From assembly GCA_034931985.1 (NCBI GenBank), contig JAYGHB010000003.1:1-64000 (forward strand): a stretch of 64,000 bases of DNA, given 5' to 3'. Source of the stretch: Halotia wernerae. GTDB lineage: Bacteria > Cyanobacteriota > Cyanobacteriia > Cyanobacteriales > Nostocaceae. Numbering within the stretch: position 1 is the first letter of the stretch; every line of letters begins with the position of its first letter. Both the position numbers and the translations under genes were made by a program. The notes under the pieces were generated by a model. The model did no database searches. It saw nothing but the letters and a program-made list of their open reading frames with translations, and had not been told where the DNA came from. Positions 27,516 to 37,430 of the stretch are shown here, one piece after another.

Positions 27516-28346
27516 ATGGATAAGACAATTCCGCAAATTTTTATCCTAGTTCTCAATTGGAATGGCAAAGCAGATACAATTGAATGTCTAAAGTCAGTGC
27601 AAAAAATTGATTACCCCAATTATCAAATCATATTATTAGATAATGGCTCAGTAGATGATTCGGTTGTCACCATTAAGGAAAAATTTCCTCAAGTATTAGT
27701 TATTGAAAATAATGCTAATCTTGGGTTTGCTGCTGGTAATAATGTCGGTATCGATTATGCCATCTCTCAAGAAGCAGATTATATATTTTTATTGAATAAT
27801 GATACCGTAGTTGATTCACAAATCCTTTGGGCATTTATCCATGCTCATGAAAAATATCCAGAGGCGGGGATACTGGGGTCAAAAATATACTACTACAGTC
27901 AACCCGAAAAAATTTGGTTTGCTGGGGCGCAGTGGCTACCTGAGCAAGCAATTTTTAAGCATATAGGGCTGGGAAAGCTAGATAATGAGACTAACTGGAC
28001 AGAAATTAGCGAAACAGACTATATCTGTGGCTGTGCATTACTGATCAAAGCAGAAGTAGTCAAAAAAATAGGAATGCTTGAGCCAAAATATTTTTTAATG
28101 TGGGAAGAAACGGACTGGTGTTATCGAGCTAAACGGGCAGGATATAAATGTATTTTAGTTCCTGAATCCAAGGTATGGCATAAAATTTCGGCAAGTTTTA
28201 GTGGTGGAGATAAAGCCCCTCATTATCAGTATTTTTGGTGGCGAAATCGATTATTGTGGGTTGAGCGCAATTTCTCTTTGTGGGTAGCAATAAGCATTTA
28301 TAAAGTCATTTTTCGAGATATTCTGAAAGTTCATTTTTCAAAATAA
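27516..28346 (+). CDS. Glycosyltransferase family 2 (rhamnosyltransferase-like)
   Basis: 276 residues. It opens with FILVLNWNGKADTIECLKSV, then LDNGSVDDSV, the donor-site LNNDTVVDSQ, and ADYIFLLNND. Further on are SETDYICGCALLIKAE and WEETDWCYRAKRAGYKCILVPESKVWHK, the pattern of WbbL-type GT2 enzymes that often transfer rhamnose. That would suit the rfbBACD genes 6 kb downstream, but donor specificity is inferred only. Last gene of the block. Confidence 0.9.
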   Translation: MDKTIPQIFILVLNWNGKADTIECLKSVQKIDYPNYQIILLDNGSVDDSVVTIKEKFPQVLVIENNANLGFAAGNNVGIDYAISQEADYIFLLNNDTVVDSQILWAFIHAHEKYPEAGILGSKIYYYSQPEKIWFAGAQWLPEQAIFKHIGLGKLDNETNWTEISETDYICGCALLIKAEVVKKIGMLEPKYFLMWEETDWCYRAKRAGYKCILVPESKVWHKISASFSGGDKAPHYQYFWWRNRLLWVERNFSLWVAISIYKVIFRDILKVHFSK

Positions 28347-28447
28347 CGCGATCGCCTACTTTTGGTTAATCTTTGACGCACTACTAGCTGTACCTCAATT
28401 TTACTTGCTGAAGCGCCATCGCTAATAATGTCGCTTAACTAAATAAA

Positions 28448-28915
28448 TTATGGTTGAGAACAGTACTTATTTAGTTCATTAATTAATGCATCCGACTCCT
28501 TACCAGCAGTTTTAGCTGCTGTTAGCGCCGTATCAATTTCTGTTCTAGCCTTTTGTAATTGTTCTCTTCCAGATGACGAAGCCTCGGCTGTTTTAGCTGT
28601 ACCAAGAGCCTTAGAAGCCTTGGCGATCGCTTGACTGAGATTCTCGAACACCTTGGTAAAATTGCTTTGTAGTTCTTTCAGGTTGGGATCTACCAAATTC
28701 AGTTCCTCTAAAGATGTGGTGATAGCCTCCAAATCTTTAGACAGTTGAAAACTTGTGATCACCTGCTGTCCTTTTTTTTGATCAATCAGAGAATCTCCTG
28801 CGTCCACCACCTGAATCAGTCGCTGACACTGGGAAGCTTTATTTTCAACACAGCCAGTAATCAATAAAGCCATACTGAGACTAACAGAAGCAATAACGGT
28901 ACATTTACACCACAC
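28448..28915 (-). CDS. Small putative lipoprotein with coiled-coil
   Basis: About 155 residues from a likely GTG at 28915 (a longer frame starts at a GTG at 28948). A hydrophobic stretch ends in the lipobox LLITGC, so the Cys would be lipidated and the protein anchored in the membrane; lgt for the first step is at the right end of this window. The mature part is mostly helical (SNFTKVFENLSQAIAKASKAL; repeated Ala/Lys/Glu), with Cys near the start and at CSQP. Function unknown. Confidence 0.65.
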   Translation of the reverse strand: MWCKCTVIASVSLSMALLITGCVENKASQCQRLIQVVDAGDSLIDQKKGQQVITSFQLSKDLEAITTSLEELNLVDPNLKELQSNFTKVFENLSQAIAKASKALGTAKTAEASSSGREQLQKARTEIDTALTAAKTAGKESDALINELNKYCSQP

Positions 28916-29261
28916 AGATATTAAGACCCCACCAGTAGTAAAACCCACACAATGGTAGCTAATAATTCAGTCATTTTAATATAGTTTGCTACACCAATAC
29001 CTTTGCCAAAATAAGAGCCTAGATAAATTTTGGCAAAAGTGGCAAAATTAAGCATACATAAGCGTTTCGATGAAAAGGTGGTTTTTCATCTGAAACCCTT
29101 ATCCTGCTGTCAATACGTTAAAAAACCCTTGTAGGAAACCTTAAAGGAATTTTTAGGACTGATTGTTTTTGCCAACCCTCAAAGAAATGGGAGTTAATGG
29201 TTAAAGCATCATCATCTCACCCTCGTAAATTGGCGAAGGTATTGCTACACAACATAAAATT

Positions 29262-29352
29262 AGGACTTACGCAAAAAATCTCTCAAACTTTTATTTATCC
29301 GTGTCCTCTGCGTCCTCTGTGGTTTGTTTTCCGTTACCCATGCGTAAGTCCT
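29262..29352. mobile_element. Short MITE-like element with AGGACTTACGCA ends
   Basis: A 91-bp element whose perfect 12-bp ends AGGACTTACGCA and TGCGTAAGTCCT are inverted copies. The interior (TCCTCTGCGTCCTCTGTGG) has no coding signal. A short open frame across it (29197-29421) is a by-product. No clear target duplication is visible. Confidence 0.65.
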
Positions 29353-29734
29353 GTAAGTAATTTTTGCGTGGCTATGGAGGCAATTATATACACTTTATCT
29401 TTATTTACAACTTGGATTTGATAAAACAGTAATTTAACTTAGATAAATGGATCGATAGATTTGCATTAATAGAGCAGAAAATATGTAAACATACTATTTT
29501 TTGAAAGTATCTCAATAACTTACAAATAAATTCCAAATATACATCTGCAATTTTACTTGGTTTAAAATAGTTTAAGTCAAAGTATTTTATATAAGAAAAG
29601 AATATAAAACTATATTTTTTAAAGAGTTATTTAAGTCATGCTTTTGATCTTGTTTTAAATAGTGGTTAAAGTATAGATTAGCAACGTTGGAACGAATATG
29701 ATTCACAAGCGATCTCCAGGAAAGACACAAAGTT
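29353..29734. other. Very AT-rich upstream region of the PEP-CTERM gene
   Basis: About 380 bp, strongly AT-rich, with no gene seen. Probably holds the promoter for the downstream secreted protein; GATCTCCAGGAAAG just before the ATG supplies the ribosome site. Confidence 0.5.
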
Positions 29735-30769
29735 ATGCCAAGATTAAAGATTTTATCCAAACTTATAACTGTATCTACAATTAGTATAAGCTTTTTATCT
29801 ATTACATCTGCTGCTCATGCAGCTAATTTAATTCCCCAGCAAGAAGGAGAAATTAAACTTACAAACTTAGAATGCCTCAGCAATACAAATCCTCAATGTA
29901 TAGATACTAGTTCTGGCAAAAACGGTTATACCGTAACCAGCTTGAACTATGATCCACAGTTTTCGGCTAGCCGTCTGTTTGTCGATAAAAAAGATACAGC
30001 TAACGATTACTCGGCATTTGGTATTCAGTTTCTGACACAGGATGCAGGCACTAATCCTGGTTTAGGAGAATATTGGTTTCGTCCGGTAGCTTATAGCGCT
30101 CCTACCGAAAAAAAGGACTCGCCTAAATCCTCTACTTCTAAACAAACTGTTGATGCTCCCGCAGGAGCCAGTATTGGGACAGTGACTATGACAACACCTC
30201 CTAAAACAGAAACGACTACAAGTTCTGATGGAAAAAAGATAGTCAAGAACATTACTATTGAAACCACCACAGTTACTAAGGAAATTAAGGTTAAAGGTGT
30301 AACCAAATTAGTACAAGATATTACTACTAAGACAATTACTCAAACAACAACTACCCCTGGAAAGCCTGTTGAAAAAGGAGCTTTGGAAGTTGGTAAGTTT
30401 AAATTTGATTTTAAAAATCCATTGACAGGGCTAAAGCTGAATTTCTTTGATGTTGAAGACTCAAATTACACGGGAATTTTAAGTTACACCAACGGTGCAG
30501 GCAAAACGGTTTCAATTCAAGAATTACTCATGGGTCAAAAAGACGGTAATTTGCAATCACTGATGATCCATGATGTGCAATCATTTGTAGTTCAATTAGG
30601 TAATCCTGGTAAGAAATACGGCTACAATGATAGTCACTTTAGTAATACTGGTGATGGTGTAAATTTACAATTAGAGACCGTGCCGGAACCTGGCAACATT
30701 GCTGGCTTGGGTGCTTTGGCTATACTAGGCATGATCGGCAGACAACAATGCAAAAATAAAACTGCATAA
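29735..30769 (+). CDS. PEP-CTERM sorted exported protein
   Basis: 344 residues. A signal peptide (about 1-29, ending AAHAA) directs export. The C-terminus has VPEPGN followed by a hydrophobic helix and a short basic end (RQQCKNKTA), the PEP-CTERM sorting signal. The central region (about 118-215) is unusually rich in Thr and Lys (TTKTITQTTTT-type runs), likely flexible and possibly glycosylated. The flanking parts look like a beta-rich extracellular domain. Exosortase/archaeosortase-type processing is expected from family knowledge; no exosortase gene is in the window. Confidence 0.88.
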   Translation: MPRLKILSKLITVSTISISFLSITSAAHAANLIPQQEGEIKLTNLECLSNTNPQCIDTSSGKNGYTVTSLNYDPQFSASRLFVDKKDTANDYSAFGIQFLTQDAGTNPGLGEYWFRPVAYSAPTEKKDSPKSSTSKQTVDAPAGASIGTVTMTTPPKTETTTSSDGKKIVKNITIETTTVTKEIKVKGVTKLVQDITTKTITQTTTTPGKPVEKGALEVGKFKFDFKNPLTGLKLNFFDVEDSNYTGILSYTNGAGKTVSIQELLMGQKDGNLQSLMIHDVQSFVVQLGNPGKKYGYNDSHFSNTGDGVNLQLETVPEPGNIAGLGALAILGMIGRQQCKNKTA

Positions 30770-30863
30770 TCAAAGATGTTTTTTAGCGTTGAGTTAAAAA
30801 CAACAGCTTTAACATATTTTTAGCTCAAAGGCTATTCCCGCGGCAGAAGTAAGTGGCTACAAT

Positions 30864-33791
30864 ATGGCTATGTCTCAAACTTCTGCTGTCACCGCAACCC
30901 GCCCCACGTTCATCTTAGTAGATGGACACTCCCTCGCTTTTCGTTCGTACTTCGCTTTTGCCAAAGGGCGAGATGGTGGACTACGCACCAAGGCGGGGAC
31001 TCCTACTAGTGTCTGTTTTGGCTTTCTCAAATGTCTGCTGGAAGTCATGGCGACACAACAGCCCCAAGCAATGGCTGTAGCTTTTGATTTGGGTTTGCCA
31101 ACTTTTCGCCATGAAGCCGATGATACTTATAAAGCCGATCGTCCAGGAACACCAGAAGATTTTGTTCCTGATTTAAAAAATCTGCAAGAGCTACTGACTG
31201 GCTTTAATTTACCAGTTCTCACGGCTCCTGGTTACGAAGCAGATGACGTTTTAGGAACCTTAGCCCAAAGAGCAACTGCGGCTGGGTATAAAGTGAAAAT
31301 TCTTACAGGCGATCGCGATTTATTTCAACTGATTGATCCAGATAAACAAATCACTGTTTTAAATTTTAGTCCCGATGCTCTCAAGCGCTCTACAAATAGC
31401 ATCACTGAATTTAGCACAGAACAAGTTAAAGAAAAATTGGGTGTACTACCTACGCAAATTGTTGATTTTAAAGCTCTCTGTGGCGACAAATCAGATAATA
31501 TTCCTGGTGTCAAGGGTATTGGTGAAAAAACAGCAGTGCAGCTACTTAGTACCTATAATTCTCTTGAGCAGATTTATGCGGCGCTAGATGAAATTAAAGG
31601 AGCAACTCATAAAAAACTAATCGAAGGTAAAGAAGATGCCGATAGATCTCAATATTTAGCCAGAATAGTTTTAGATGTTCCTTTAGAACTTGATTTAGAA
31701 GCTTGCAAACTCACAGGATTTGATCAAAGTGTCCTAGTACCAATTTTAGAAAAGTTAGAATTTAATCGTTTCATAAGTCAAATTAACGAACTTCAGCAAC
31801 GTTTTGGCGGCAAAGTTGTAGAAGCACCAACATCAGAATCAACTGATATAAATACTGAATTTGAAGACGCAGATATTTCATTTTTCAGTTTTGCTGATAC
31901 ACAAGCAGCGGTACAACAGCAAACCGCATCGCCAATTCAACCACGCATCATCAACACTGAAGCTCAACTCACCGAATTGGTGAATTTATTGCACACATTT
32001 ACCAATCCAGCCATACCCGTTGCTTGGGACACTGAAACTAGCGATTTAGAACCACGAGATGCTGACTTAGTAGGAATAGGTTGCTGCTGGGGAACTCAAC
32101 CCGATGAAGTTGCATACATTCCCGTTGGTCACAAAACAGGGGCAAATTTAAATAAAGATTTAACATTAGAAGCACTACGTCCGATTCTGGAAAGTGCTGA
32201 TTATCCCAAAGCATTCCAAAATGGAAAATTTGATCGCTTAGTTTTCCGTTGTCAAGGAATTAAGTTGGCGGGAGTAGTATTTGATTCCATGCTAGCTAGT
32301 TACCTACTAAATCCAGATTCTAGCCATAACTTAAGTGATTTGTCATTGCGATATTTGGGCTTGTCAGCGAAAAGTTATTTAGATTTAGTTCCCAAAGGAA
32401 AAACCATTGCTGATATCGAAATTGCATCTGTAGCGGATTACTGCGGGATGGATGCCTATTCTACATTTGGATTAGTACCTAAATTGCGTGAGGAATTAAA
32501 ACAAATTCCCGCTTTAGAACAGCTTTTAGTGGAAGTAGAACAGCCACTAGAAGTAGTTTTAGCAGAAATGGAATATACAGGTGTCCGCATTAATTCTGCT
32601 TATTTGCAAGAACTATCACAACAGTTAGAAACAGATTTAGCACGCTTAGAAGCACAAGCGACTAAAATAGCTGGAGAAAAGTTTAACTTAGGTTCTCCTA
32701 AACAATTAAGCCAGATATTATTTGAAAAATTGGGATTAAGTACCAAGTATTCTCGTAAAATTCAAACAGGTTACTCGACAGATGCAGCAACATTAGAAAA
32801 GCTCCAAGAAGTCGATACAACTGGATTTGTCGATGCTATTATTGAACACCGCACTCTATCTAAATTAAAGTCTACTTATGTGGATGCTCTACCAGCATTA
32901 CTGCGTCCAGATACACAGCGTATACATACTGACTTTAATCAAGCTGCAACATCAACTGGTAGGTTATCTTCTTCTAATCCAAATTTACAAAACATCCCCA
33001 TTCGTACAGCTTTTAGTCGTCAAATTCGCAAGGCATTTTTGCCGGAACCAGGCTGGTTAATGGTGGCTGCTGATTACTCACAAATCGAGTTAAGAATTTT
33101 GGCTCATTTAAGTCAAGAACCATTATTGGTGCAAGCATATCAGCAAAATGAAGATATTCATACAGTAACAGCAAGATTGGTATTTGAAAAATCAGATATT
33201 ACATCAGATGAACGCAGGTTAGCCAAGACGATCAATTTTGGTGTGATTTATGGCATGGGTTCTCTGAGATTTTCACGTTCAACTGGTATAGATAAAGGCA
33301 TTGCTAACGAATTTATTAAGCGATTTAACGAACGCTATGCACAAGTATTTACATATTTGGAGCGAATGAAAAAAGAAGCGATCGCTCAAGGTTATGTAGA
33401 AACTATTCTTGGTCGTCGTCGTTATTTTGAGTTTACTAATAATGGTTTACGCAAACTAAAAGGTAGTAATCCAGAAGATATTGACCTGAGTAAATTGAAG
33501 AATTTAGGTGTTTACGATGCCGGGTTACTGCGCTCTGCTGCCAATGCACCAATTCAAGGTTCTAGTGCTGATATTATCAAAATTGCAATGGTGAGATTGC
33601 ATGAAATTTTACAAAAATATCAGGCGCGTCTATTATTACAAGTTCACGATGAATTAGTATTTGAAGTCCCTCCTCAAGAGTGGGAAGAATTACAACCGCA
33701 AATTAAATCGGTGATGGAAGATGCGGTGCAGTTGAGTGTACCTTTATTAGTAGATGTGCGTGCAGGTGAGAATTGGATGGAGATGAAGTAA
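30864..33791 (+). CDS. polA: DNA polymerase I
   Basis: 975 residues. The N-terminal 5' nuclease (about 15-310) has FILVDGHSLAFRSYFAF and GYEADDVLGTLA. The 3'-5' exonuclease (about 355-545) keeps its metal ligands: AWDTETSD, the NGKFD motif, and YCGMDAY, so proofreading looks active. The polymerase domain (about 570-975) has motif A ADYSQIELRILAHL, motif B RRLAKTINFGVIYGM and motif C LLLQVHDELVFEV. It fills gaps and removes RNA primers in replication and repair. The ATG at 30864 lies 95 bp after the PEP-CTERM gene. Confidence 0.97.
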   Translation: MAMSQTSAVTATRPTFILVDGHSLAFRSYFAFAKGRDGGLRTKAGTPTSVCFGFLKCLLEVMATQQPQAMAVAFDLGLPTFRHEADDTYKADRPGTPEDFVPDLKNLQELLTGFNLPVLTAPGYEADDVLGTLAQRATAAGYKVKILTGDRDLFQLIDPDKQITVLNFSPDALKRSTNSITEFSTEQVKEKLGVLPTQIVDFKALCGDKSDNIPGVKGIGEKTAVQLLSTYNSLEQIYAALDEIKGATHKKLIEGKEDADRSQYLARIVLDVPLELDLEACKLTGFDQSVLVPILEKLEFNRFISQINELQQRFGGKVVEAPTSESTDINTEFEDADISFFSFADTQAAVQQQTASPIQPRIINTEAQLTELVNLLHTFTNPAIPVAWDTETSDLEPRDADLVGIGCCWGTQPDEVAYIPVGHKTGANLNKDLTLEALRPILESADYPKAFQNGKFDRLVFRCQGIKLAGVVFDSMLASYLLNPDSSHNLSDLSLRYLGLSAKSYLDLVPKGKTIADIEIASVADYCGMDAYSTFGLVPKLREELKQIPALEQLLVEVEQPLEVVLAEMEYTGVRINSAYLQELSQQLETDLARLEAQATKIAGEKFNLGSPKQLSQILFEKLGLSTKYSRKIQTGYSTDAATLEKLQEVDTTGFVDAIIEHRTLSKLKSTYVDALPALLRPDTQRIHTDFNQAATSTGRLSSSNPNLQNIPIRTAFSRQIRKAFLPEPGWLMVAADYSQIELRILAHLSQEPLLVQAYQQNEDIHTVTARLVFEKSDITSDERRLAKTINFGVIYGMGSLRFSRSTGIDKGIANEFIKRFNERYAQVFTYLERMKKEAIAQGYVETILGRRRYFEFTNNGLRKLKGSNPEDIDLSKLKNLGVYDAGLLRSAANAPIQGSSADIIKIAMVRLHEILQKYQARLLLQVHDELVFEVPPQEWEELQPQIKSVMEDAVQLSVPLLVDVRAGENWMEMK

Positions 33792-33834
33792 GTTGAACTT
33801 TGCTATTGCATGATTGACCACGATCACTTGTTTA

Positions 33835-33868
33835 AGGAACTCTTCACTGCCTTTTTTGTGGAGTTCCT
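33835..33868. terminator. Hairpin between polA and rfbD
   Basis: AGGAACTC (33835-33842) and GAGTTCCT (33861-33868) form an 8-bp stem that extends with CAC/GTG pairs around a T-rich loop. It sits between convergent polA and rfbD ends, so it may stop transcription from both sides, although no strong U-run follows on either strand. Confidence 0.5.
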
Positions 33869-33889
33869 AGAGTTATTTTACCAGAGGTA

Positions 33890-34795
33890 CTAGCATCTGG
33901 AAGATGATTCTATACAGTTTACAGCCAACACTAAATCCAAACTTCTTTTCCAGTCTGGTAGAATCAGCCCAAAAGCATTAGTCAATTTTTGACTATTTAA
34001 TAAAGAATATGCTGGTCTGCTGGCTGCTGTAGAATAGTCCTTAGAGTTAATTGCTATTAACCTCTGCAACTTGCGTTGATCATGTTGGACATCATGGGTA
34101 AAGATTGCTTGGGCAAATCCATACCAGTTAGTTTCTCCACTGGCTGTTAAATGATAAAGCCCACTTTGATGAGCAAGAAAACCAGATACATCCTGTCGAG
34201 CCTGAGATAAAATCTGTGCTGTAGCTTCAGCAATTACACGACTCCAAGTAGGTGCGCCAACTTGGTCATTAACAACCTTAATTTCTTCTTTTTCCTGAGC
34301 CAACTTTCGCATAGTCAGTAAAAAATTTTTACCTCGCAACCCATACACCCAACTAGTACGTAAAATTAAATGTGGTACTCCTACAGATGCGATCGCCTGT
34401 TCTCCTGCTAGTTTTGTTTTACCATAGGTGTTTTGTGGGTTAGGTTGATCTGATTCTGTGTAGGGTGTGGTCTTTGCGCCATCAAAGACATAATCTGTGG
34501 AATAGTGAATCATCGCTGCACCCAATCGCTTTGCTTCCTCGGCTATGACACCAGGAGCAATACCATTAATCGTCATTGCTAATTCTGGTTCTGATTCTGC
34601 TTGATCTACCGCTGTGTAAGCAGCTGGATTAATAATCAAATCTGGTTGGACTTCTCGAATAATGTGGCGAATAGTGTTTGGTTGAGCTAAATTTAGCTGG
34701 CTGCGTCCTACAGAAATTACCTCACCCACAGTCATTAGAGTGCGTTGCAATTCCCAACCCACCTGTCCAGTGACACCTGTGAGGAGGATTTTCAT
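33890..34795 (-). CDS. rfbD: dTDP-4-dehydrorhamnose reductase
   Basis: 301 residues. Last step of dTDP-L-rhamnose synthesis: NAD(P)H reduction of dTDP-4-keto-rhamnose. N-terminal nucleotide-binding GVTGQVGWELQR, catalytic YSTDYVFDG and the Tyr-Lys pair in YGKTKLAGEQ. A Cys/Ser-rich C-terminal tail (NCIESSSRC) is unusual. The ATG at 34795 overlaps the rfbC stop by 4 bp (ATGA), implying translational coupling. Fourth gene of the rfbBACD operon. Confidence 0.95.
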   Translation of the reverse strand: MKILLTGVTGQVGWELQRTLMTVGEVISVGRSQLNLAQPNTIRHIIREVQPDLIINPAAYTAVDQAESEPELAMTINGIAPGVIAEEAKRLGAAMIHYSTDYVFDGAKTTPYTESDQPNPQNTYGKTKLAGEQAIASVGVPHLILRTSWVYGLRGKNFLLTMRKLAQEKEEIKVVNDQVGAPTWSRVIAEATAQILSQARQDVSGFLAHQSGLYHLTASGETNWYGFAQAIFTHDVQHDQRKLQRLIAINSKDYSTAASRPAYSLLNSQKLTNAFGLILPDWKRSLDLVLAVNCIESSSRC

Positions 34796-35337
34796 GCAAA
34801 CACCTCTGCATCTGGTAGCAACTTGGCAACTTGATCTTTAGTAGAAAGTATAGGCTTTGTTTGAATTGGCCAGGCGATCGCTAAATGAGGATCGCTCCAT
34901 AATATAGTACGTTCATGCTGTGGTGCATAATAGTTTGTCGTTTTATACAAAACTTCAGCAGATTCTGAAAGCACTAAAAAACCATGAGCAAAGCCTGTTG
35001 GTATCCATAATTGTCGTTTATTTTCAGCGGTGAGATTTGTACCCATCCATTGACCAAAAGTCTGGGATTTTTTTCTCAAATCCACAGCTACATCAAAGAC
35101 TGCACCTGATACTACTCGGATTAATTTTCCTTGAGGTTGCTGAATTTGATAGTGTAAACCACGTAATACGTTTTTGGTAGAACGGGAGTGATTATCTTGG
35201 ACAAAATGTTCAGTAATACCTACCTTCTCTAGAAAAACTCTTTCGTTATAACTTTCATAAAAAAAACCGCGATCGTCTTCAAAAACTTGCGGTTCAATTA
35301 CTAGTAAACCAGAGATTTCTGTCTGTATAATCTTCAT
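34792..35337 (-). CDS. rfbC: dTDP-4-dehydrorhamnose 3,5-epimerase
   Basis: 181 residues. Epimerises the keto-deoxyhexose at C3 and C5. RmlC cupin fold, with DDRGFFYESYNE at the start, the active-site His in NVLRGLHYQ, GKLIRVVSGAVFDVAVDLR, and WIPTGFAHGFLVLSE. Third gene of rfbBACD, 56 bp after rfbA and overlapping rfbD. Confidence 0.95.
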   Translation of the reverse strand: MKIIQTEISGLLVIEPQVFEDDRGFFYESYNERVFLEKVGITEHFVQDNHSRSTKNVLRGLHYQIQQPQGKLIRVVSGAVFDVAVDLRKKSQTFGQWMGTNLTAENKRQLWIPTGFAHGFLVLSESAEVLYKTTNYYAPQHERTILWSDPHLAIAWPIQTKPILSTKDQVAKLLPDAEVFA

Positions 35338-35393
35338 TTAAATATCCGTTTAACTACAAAGTTATATGCTAAATATAATTATTTGTTGATAAT

Positions 35394-36350
35394 CTATAAA
35401 GACTGTAAACTATTATCATTAGATGATTGTTCGACAGTCAATAATTCCTTGATATTTGGCGATGATATTATCGGTAACATTTGCTCATTTTCTAAAACTG
35501 TCATTAGATATTGACCATAGCTACTCTTAGCCATAGACTCAGCTAAATACCGAAGTTGGCAAGAATCAATATATCCTTGATGATAAGCAATTTCTTCTAT
35601 ACAAGCTATTTTTAAACCTTGCCGTTCTTCTAGAGTTTGAATAAAGCTACTTGCTTGATATAGAAATTCGTGTGTACCAGTATCTAACCAAGCATATCCT
35701 CTTCCTAAGAGTTCTACTTGCAATTGACCACGCTGCAAATAAACTAAGTTTAAATCGGTAATTTCTAGCTCATTGCGAGCAGAAGGTTGGAGATTAGCAG
35801 CAATGTCTACAACTTGGGCATCATAAAAGTAAATACCAGGAATCACGTATTTAGATTTAGGAATTAAAGGTTTTTCTTCTATACTAATTACATATCCGTA
35901 TGCGTCAAATTCGATTACCCCATATTGCCCTGGATCTTTCACCTGATAGCCAAATACTAATCCGCCCGCGCTCAACTTTGCAGCCCGATTTAGTACTTCT
36001 GTTAAACCATGTCCATAAAAAATATTGTCACCTAAAATTAAGCATACTGGCTCATTAGCAATAAAATCTTTGCCCAGGATAAAGGCTTGAGCTAAACCTT
36101 CAGGCTTTAGTTGGGCAACATAACTAAACTTCAAACCCCATTGACTACCATCTTTTAATAATCTTTGAAATAATAGTAAATCATTAGGTGTAGAAATAAT
36201 TAAAATTTCCCGAATACCTGCCAACATTAAAACAGACAAGGGATAGTAAATCATCGGCTTGTCATAAACAGGCATCAGTTGTTTACTGATAACATGAGTT
36301 AATGGATAAAGACGAGTCCCAAAACCACCAGCCAAGATAATGCCTTTCAT
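35394..36350 (-). CDS. rfbA: Glucose-1-phosphate thymidylyltransferase
   Basis: 318 residues. Joins dTTP and glucose-1-phosphate to make dTDP-glucose, committing flux to rhamnose. Signature loop LAGGFGTRLYPLTHVISKQLMPVYDKPMI, then LGDNIFYGHGL and EEKP. The C-terminal ~25 residues (INS-like tail SSNDNSLQSL) extend past the usual end. Lies 9 bp after rfbB on the same strand. Confidence 0.95.
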   Translation of the reverse strand: MKGIILAGGFGTRLYPLTHVISKQLMPVYDKPMIYYPLSVLMLAGIREILIISTPNDLLLFQRLLKDGSQWGLKFSYVAQLKPEGLAQAFILGKDFIANEPVCLILGDNIFYGHGLTEVLNRAAKLSAGGLVFGYQVKDPGQYGVIEFDAYGYVISIEEKPLIPKSKYVIPGIYFYDAQVVDIAANLQPSARNELEITDLNLVYLQRGQLQVELLGRGYAWLDTGTHEFLYQASSFIQTLEERQGLKIACIEEIAYHQGYIDSCQLRYLAESMAKSSYGQYLMTVLENEQMLPIISSPNIKELLTVEQSSNDNSLQSL

Positions 36351-36359
36351 AATGCACTG

Positions 36360-37430
36360 CTAAGATTTTCTGTTTTCATAGTTTTGTTTTAGCCAGTTTT
36401 GGTAAGCTCCTGAGCGTACCTGATTTACCCAATCAAAGTTATTAAGATACCATTTAACTGTCTTCAATAAACCACTGTCAAAATTTTCTTGAGGTTGCCA
36501 ACCTAAATCACGCTTGATTTTACTACAGTCAATGGCATATCTTCGATCATGACCAGGACGATCTTTAACAAAAGTCATCAAAGAAGAGTAACTAAAATCA
36601 GATTTAGGAACCAACTCATCTAGAATGGCACAAATTTTTTCTACAACATTTAAATTAGCTTGTTCATTAAGACCACCAATATTATAAGTCTCACCAATTT
36701 TGCTCTGTTGTAGAACCAAGTAGATAGCCTCACAATGGTCGATGACATAAAGCCAATCTCGGATATTTTGTCCATCTCCATATATAGGTAAAGGTTTACC
36801 ATCTAAAGCATTGAGAATAGTCAAAGGAATTAGTTTTTCTGGAAACTGGCGGGGGCCGTAGTTATTGGAGCAATTTGTTGTTAAAGTAGGCAGTCCATAG
36901 GTGTGATAGTAGGCTCGCACGAAATGGTCAGATGCTGCTTTAGATGCTGCATAAGGACTATTGGGTGCATAGGGTGTATCTTCTCGGAAGGCTGGATCTT
37001 TTGGGTTGAGCGAGCCGTAAACTTCATCAGTTGACACATGTAAAAAGCGAAATTTTTGTTGTCTTTGTGATGAGAGTTTTTGCCAGTAAAGTCTGCTTGC
37101 TTCTAGTAACTGAAATGTTCCTAAAACATTAGTTTGGATAAACTCTTGCGGACTTAATATAGAACGATCAACATGACTTTCCGCAGCAAAATTAATAATT
37201 GCATCCAGTTGATATTGTTCTAGTAAATAAGTTACTAGCTCGACATTGCCAATATCTCCTCGTACAAAATGATAGTTAGTATCACCTTGAAGTTCTGCTA
37301 AATTTTGTAGGTTACTGGCATAAGTCAGCTTGTCTAGATTAATTACATTTAACCATTGGTTATTTCTGGCTAAAAGAATAAAATTAGCGCCGATAAATCC
37401 TGCGCCTCCTGTAATTAATGCCGTGAGCAT
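36360..37430 (-). CDS. rfbB: dTDP-glucose 4,6-dehydratase
   Basis: 356 residues. Converts dTDP-glucose to dTDP-4-keto-6-deoxyglucose with bound NAD. N-terminal GGAGFIGANFI, then FAAESHVDRSI, the STDEVYGSL motif that carries the catalytic Thr/Asp/Glu, and the YAASKAASDH Tyr/Lys pair. First gene of the rfbBACD operon, starting at the ATG at 37430; its promoter should lie between here and 37576. Confidence 0.96.
   Translation of the reverse strand: MLTALITGGAGFIGANFILLARNNQWLNVINLDKLTYASNLQNLAELQGDTNYHFVRGDIGNVELVTYLLEQYQLDAIINFAAESHVDRSILSPQEFIQTNVLGTFQLLEASRLYWQKLSSQRQQKFRFLHVSTDEVYGSLNPKDPAFREDTPYAPNSPYAASKAASDHFVRAYYHTYGLPTLTTNCSNNYGPRQFPEKLIPLTILNALDGKPLPIYGDGQNIRDWLYVIDHCEAIYLVLQQSKIGETYNIGGLNEQANLNVVEKICAILDELVPKSDFSYSSLMTFVKDRPGHDRRYAIDCSKIKRDLGWQPQENFDSGLLKTVKWYLNNFDWVNQVRSGAYQNWLKQNYENRKS

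Noticed and set aside
29197..29421. Forward 74-codon open frame
   Set aside because: It crosses the short inverted-repeat element at 29262-29352 and has no ribosome site or family match.
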